A stretch of 26,813 bases of DNA from UBA7332 sp051652645 (GTDB taxonomy: Bacteria; Bacteroidota; Bacteroidia; Bacteroidales; UBA7332): positions 1 through 26,813 of the forward strand of contig JBOFUP010000078.1 in assembly GCA_051652645.1 (NCBI GenBank), written 5' to 3'. The translations under genes were made by a program, and so were the position numbers. Below are positions 24,145-26,813 of this stretch, one piece after another. The first letter of the stretch is position 1; every line of letters starts with the position of its first letter. Under the pieces are notes generated by a model. The model was not told where the DNA came from, ran no database searches, and was given only the letters and a program-made list of their open reading frames with translations.

Positions 24145-24178
24145 CTGAAAAATCCGCAGAGCCGGAAAACTGGATCTG

Positions 24179-25554
24179 GGCTCTCCCGATATACAATGGA
24201 GAGTAAACTTTATCAGATTACCTTTGCATCATAGACACAAAGGCACTATTACTCCTAGCCCAGGTAGTTTTACCTTCCGATATACATAAAAATTACGATA
24301 ATACGATAAAAGCGATATTAGCATTTATCTTGACGAGATTACAGATCCTTCACTCATGTTGGATTCTGATATTGAGTCTAAGGGATTCACTTATACCATA
24401 ACAATTTAAGATTTCCCTATACGTGATAAAGGAGTTGACCTCATTGTACGCAGAAGGCGTTGGTTTAATATGGCTACCAATAAATCATGTACAGTCCCAT
24501 TATAAGGCCTTAAAGCCAAAGGTCTCCACTACTCTTAGAAGTTTGAGGCTCTTTTTAAAGAGGTGTATGGAGATCATACCTACGACATCCAGTTCGCTTG
24601 AAAATTATTATCACATCAATGGAGATACATTTAAAAAACAGTATAAAAAACAGTATAAAGAACAGTTAAGCGGCTATAGATATTGGTCTGAATTATCACA
24701 AACCGATGAATGGCTTATATATCTAGGATATTTAGGAGAAAGTATATGTATAGTTAAAACCTCTATCAACGATGGATAGTTTTATAGCATAGTACCCAAT
24801 AGAGCCTCCAGAGGTAAAAAGGGTTGTATTATTGCAGTTATACAAGTTATTAAATCCGAAGATATTATCAATACGTTACGCTTAATTACGATAAACAAAA
24901 AGGGTACAAGTCAAAGAAATAACGATGGATTTCTCCAATAGAATGAATCTTATTGCGAGACGCAGGTTTCACAAAGCAATAAGGACAATAGATTGTTTTC
25001 ATATGCAGAAACTTGCTTGTGATGCACTTCAGAAGATGCGTATTGCTCATAGATGGGATGAAATCAAGGCTGACTAATGAATTACGAGCAAGAGAGCATG
25101 GAATAGAATACACTCTTTAATTTTTATGAGAATGGTGATATCGCTAAACAATTATTGGTAAGATGCTGATCGCTGATATTTAAATTCCAGGAGAATTGAA
25201 CAATATCTCAGAAAAAAAGAGCTCAAACACTTTTTGAGACGTATACTGACATAAAAGAAGTTCACTCCTTAAACTCATACCCTACGACAGATATTCAATA
25301 AAAACAGAAAAAAGGAAGTAGCTAGACTCTCACTAGCACAGTGGTGTAATAAAGTGGAGTATATAGGAACTAAGAGTTTTAATGTTGTAGGAAAAACGCT
25401 ATCTGAGAATAGTGCGCAAATACTATACTTCTATATCAATAGAGCTACCAATGCATTTGCTGAATCTTTTAATGTTAAAATCAGATCTTTTAAAGCATGT
25501 GTAATCGGTAACTTTGAACCGTCAAAAAATGGCAAAGTAAAAGCGACATTTTAG
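24179..25554 (+). mobile_element. Decayed ISL3-type element related to the intact copy, opposite orientation
   Basis: The left end GGCTCTCCCGAT (24179-24190) matches the intact element's inverted repeat at 10 of 12 positions, and a TACCTTTG box follows at 24219. Homology to both transposase frames continues on the plus strand to about 25545 in the same order. No matching right inverted repeat is visible before the IS21-like element that begins near 25555, so the right end was lost or truncated there. Multiple stops and frameshifts make it inactive, and it diverges strongly from the intact copy, so it is an older insertion of a different family member. Confidence 0.75.
24231..25550 (+). pseudogene. 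Decayed ISL3-type transposase
   Basis: Fragments in several frames align to the intact transposase. GFTYTITI-stop-DFPIRDKGVDLIVRRRRWF (around 24382-24460) matches GFTSYRTIQDYPIRGRACYLHVCKRKWL. NGDTFKKQYK and KEQLSGYRYWSELSQ (around 24617-24700) match NGQTFRKQYKEIFSGYRSWSQL. IVPNRASRGKKGCIIAV (around 24787-24840), MDFSNRMNLIARRRFHKAI and IDCFHMQKLACDALQKMRI (around 24925-25050) match the region of the second catalytic Asp. TNAFAESFNVKIRSF (around 25447-25490) matches the third acidic motif. Between them are stop codons and frame changes, plus a 12-bp tandem duplication near 24637-24660 (KKQYKKQYKEQ). An open frame at 24423-24779 and another at 25354-25554 are surviving pieces, not genes. Confidence 0.8.
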
Positions 25555-25566
25555 TGCATAAAAAAA

Positions 25567-25612
25567 AGTTCCCATCTTTGATCTTCGCTAAAAGAAAAAT
25601 AAGATGGGAACT
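25567..25612. repeat. Stem-loop at the left end of the IS21-type element
   Basis: Perfect 12-bp inverted repeat AGTTCCCATCTT/AAGATGGGAACT with a 22-base loop. On the minus strand it is followed by TTTTTTTT, so it would also act as an intrinsic terminator for leftward transcription. The right arm contains the ATG at 25604. Confidence 0.65.
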
Positions 25613-26813
25613 CTAGAGAGTAAGATTTTAAATCAAAAATCCTAAAGTGGTACAAAGTTAAAGAATTATCAGCAGAAAAGCAATGCGTAAGTCAAATATC
25701 TAAAGAACTAAATCTTCATAGAAGCACTATTAAGCGGTATCTTGATATGAACGAAGATGAGTTTCTTTCTAGTAACAGTTACAAGCGAGTGTTTAATTAC
25801 AAGATTGATATTTATGAGCCATTTATACACTCTAGGTTAAAGTCTCATCCGTATTTGTCATCGGCACAGATACATGATAGATTAAAAGAAGTATACGATG
25901 ATTTTCCGAACATAAATCCCAAAACCGTTTATAATTATGTTCGTCGCATAAGATGTAAGTATAATATCCCTAAATCAGAAGAAGATTTATCTCGCAAGTA
26001 TGACAAGATTCCAGAGACTCCATTCGGGAAATATGCTCAAGTTGATTTTGGGGAGAGGTATATGAAAGATGATCATGGGAGATACATAAAAGTATATTTC
26101 TTTGCTATGGTATTCTGTAGATCAAGATGCAAGTTTATATATTTCCAGCAAACTCCATTTACGACTAAAACTACTATTTATGCTCACGAACTTGACTTTG
26201 AATACTTCGGAGGAATTCCACGTAAAATCATTTATGATCAAGATAAGATATTGATACATAGCGAAAATCTTGAGGATTATATTCTTACCTCAGCTTTTAA
26301 AACTATCGTTAATCAGAACGGATTTAAGGTGAGCTTTTGTAGGAAACAGATCCATAATCAAAAGGTAAGATTGAAAATGTAGTTAAGTGTGTAAAGAACA
26401 ATATTCTTAAAGGTAGGTCATTTAAGAATATTACAATACTAAATCAAGAGGGTAGATCTTGGCTCTCTCGAACTGGAAATGGTAAGAAACATGCCACGAC
26501 ATTAGATATACCTACAGAAGCATTTAAACAAGAAATACCATACTTGCTACCATATGTAGGAACACCTACTATAAAAGAGGAGAAGATGCATGAATATCAT
26601 GTCAAAAAGGATAACACAATTAATTTCAGGAGTAATTACTATTCTTTGCCTACAGGAACATATCAAGGTATAGGTACTACAGTCTTTGTAGAGAATGTGC
26701 ATAATGTCATAAATATTTACAATATAGAATCTGGCAAAACAATAACCTCTCATATTCTTTGTATTGAACGGGGCAAACACATAGTAAATAATGCTCATAA
26801 ACAATATCGCTCA
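25604..26813 (+). pseudogene. istA: IS21-type transposase (IstA), frameshifted, cut by window edge
   Basis: Three reading-frame segments make up one IstA-like protein. A short start (ATG 25604, MGTLESKILNQ) passes by a frame change at about 25635-25640 into a long segment in the frame of the ATG at 25747. That segment has an HTH (VSQISKELNLHRSTIKRYL) and an integrase-type core with Asp motifs AQVDFGE and IYDQDKIL. At about 26345 the frame shifts again: the catalytic-Glu segment SKGKIENVVK is preceded by an in-frame TAA at 26355 where the family has Gln (DPQSKGKIEN). From 26358 the frame is open to the window end, including the C-terminal NNYYSLPTG-like stretch (SNYYSLPTGTYQG). At least two frameshifts and one stop make it non-functional, barring sequencing error. 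Confidence 0.8.

Larger units (their letters stand above)
22709..24163 (-). mobile_element. Complete ISL3-type insertion sequence (ISAon1-like)
   Basis: A 1455-bp element bounded by perfect 12-bp terminal inverted repeats, GGCTCTGCGGAT (22709-22720) and its complement ATCCGCAGAGCC (24152-24163). It is flanked by a perfect 10-bp direct repeat GGAAAACTGG (22699-22708 and 24164-24173), read as the target-site duplication. If the true duplication is 8 bp, the usual size for ISL3, the ends shift by 2 bp. It encodes a split transposase on the minus strand and its own promoter near the right end. The intact repeats and long open frames suggest a recent insertion and possible activity. It landed just beyond the tRNA-Leu terminator and 15 bp from the end of an older, decayed relative. 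Confidence 0.9.
25555..26813 (+). mobile_element. Decayed IS21-type element, left part
   Basis: The left end is placed near TGCATAAAAAAAAGTTCCCA (25555), just after the ISL3 remnant; the exact base is uncertain. A 12-bp inverted repeat, AGTTCCCATCTT (25567-25578) with AAGATGGGAACT (25601-25612), lies in the left end and could be internal transposase-binding repeats. A broken IstA-type transposase gene follows and runs off the window. The IstB ATPase partner and the right end would lie beyond 26813. Confidence 0.65.

Noticed and set aside
24423..24779. Independent 118-residue gene
   Set aside because: Its second half is a frame-preserved fragment of the decayed ISL3 transposase, and its first half is an out-of-frame reading of the same pseudogene.

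Overview
The window is chromosomal DNA from an AT-rich member of the Bacteroidales (Bacteroidota), probably near Porphyromonadaceae or Dysgonomonadaceae. The evidence is a type IX secretion sorting tail on a secreted protein, Bacteroidota-restricted families (DUF4837, DUF4301), a serine palmitoyltransferase-like enzyme, an RprX/RprY two-component pair, a second EF-G paralogue (EF-G2), the Bacteroidota promoter TTTG-N19/20-TAnnTTTG at several sites, and almost no Shine-Dalgarno sequences. Species cannot be fixed from sequence alone.

Positions 1-9210 hold housekeeping and cell-surface genes: the first 22 codons of gpmI (minus strand), a candidate minus-strand small RNA (about 181-252), a DUF4837 lipoprotein followed by pdxA, a T9SS-type secreted protein, a small CpxP/Spy-like periplasmic protein, a long RelA/SpoT homologue whose hydrolase half looks dead, and a divergent DUF4301 gene. 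Positions 9210-9778 separate two convergent genes. This gap has a terminator at each side and, between them, four copies of TACGTACGTA spaced exactly 22 bp apart.

Positions 9779-18895 hold speA, a tetrapyrrole-methylase-type methyltransferase and a diacylglycerol/sphingosine-kinase-type lipid kinase on the minus strand. Divergent from the kinase is the serine palmitoyltransferase-like gene, then an MgtC-family membrane protein, an ankyrin-repeat protein, and rprY/rprX. Perfect-stem terminators close most of these units. Positions 19437-21593 encode EF-G2, in which the catalytic switch II histidine is replaced by alanine, followed by about 900 bp of non-coding DNA.

From 22506 the window becomes a mobile-element landing zone. 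A tRNA-Leu(UAG) with a textbook promoter and terminator is followed by an apparently intact ISL3-type IS in two overlapping frames, with 12-bp inverted repeats and a perfect 10-bp target duplication. Next to it lies a decayed relative of the same IS in the opposite orientation, then a decayed IS21-type element that runs off the window end.

The most noteworthy items are the candidate small RNA at 181-252, whose complement looks like a translation-start region; the 22-bp-phased TACGTACGTA array; and the nested insertion sequences beside the tRNA. No complete new defence system, CRISPR array or biosynthetic cluster is visible.
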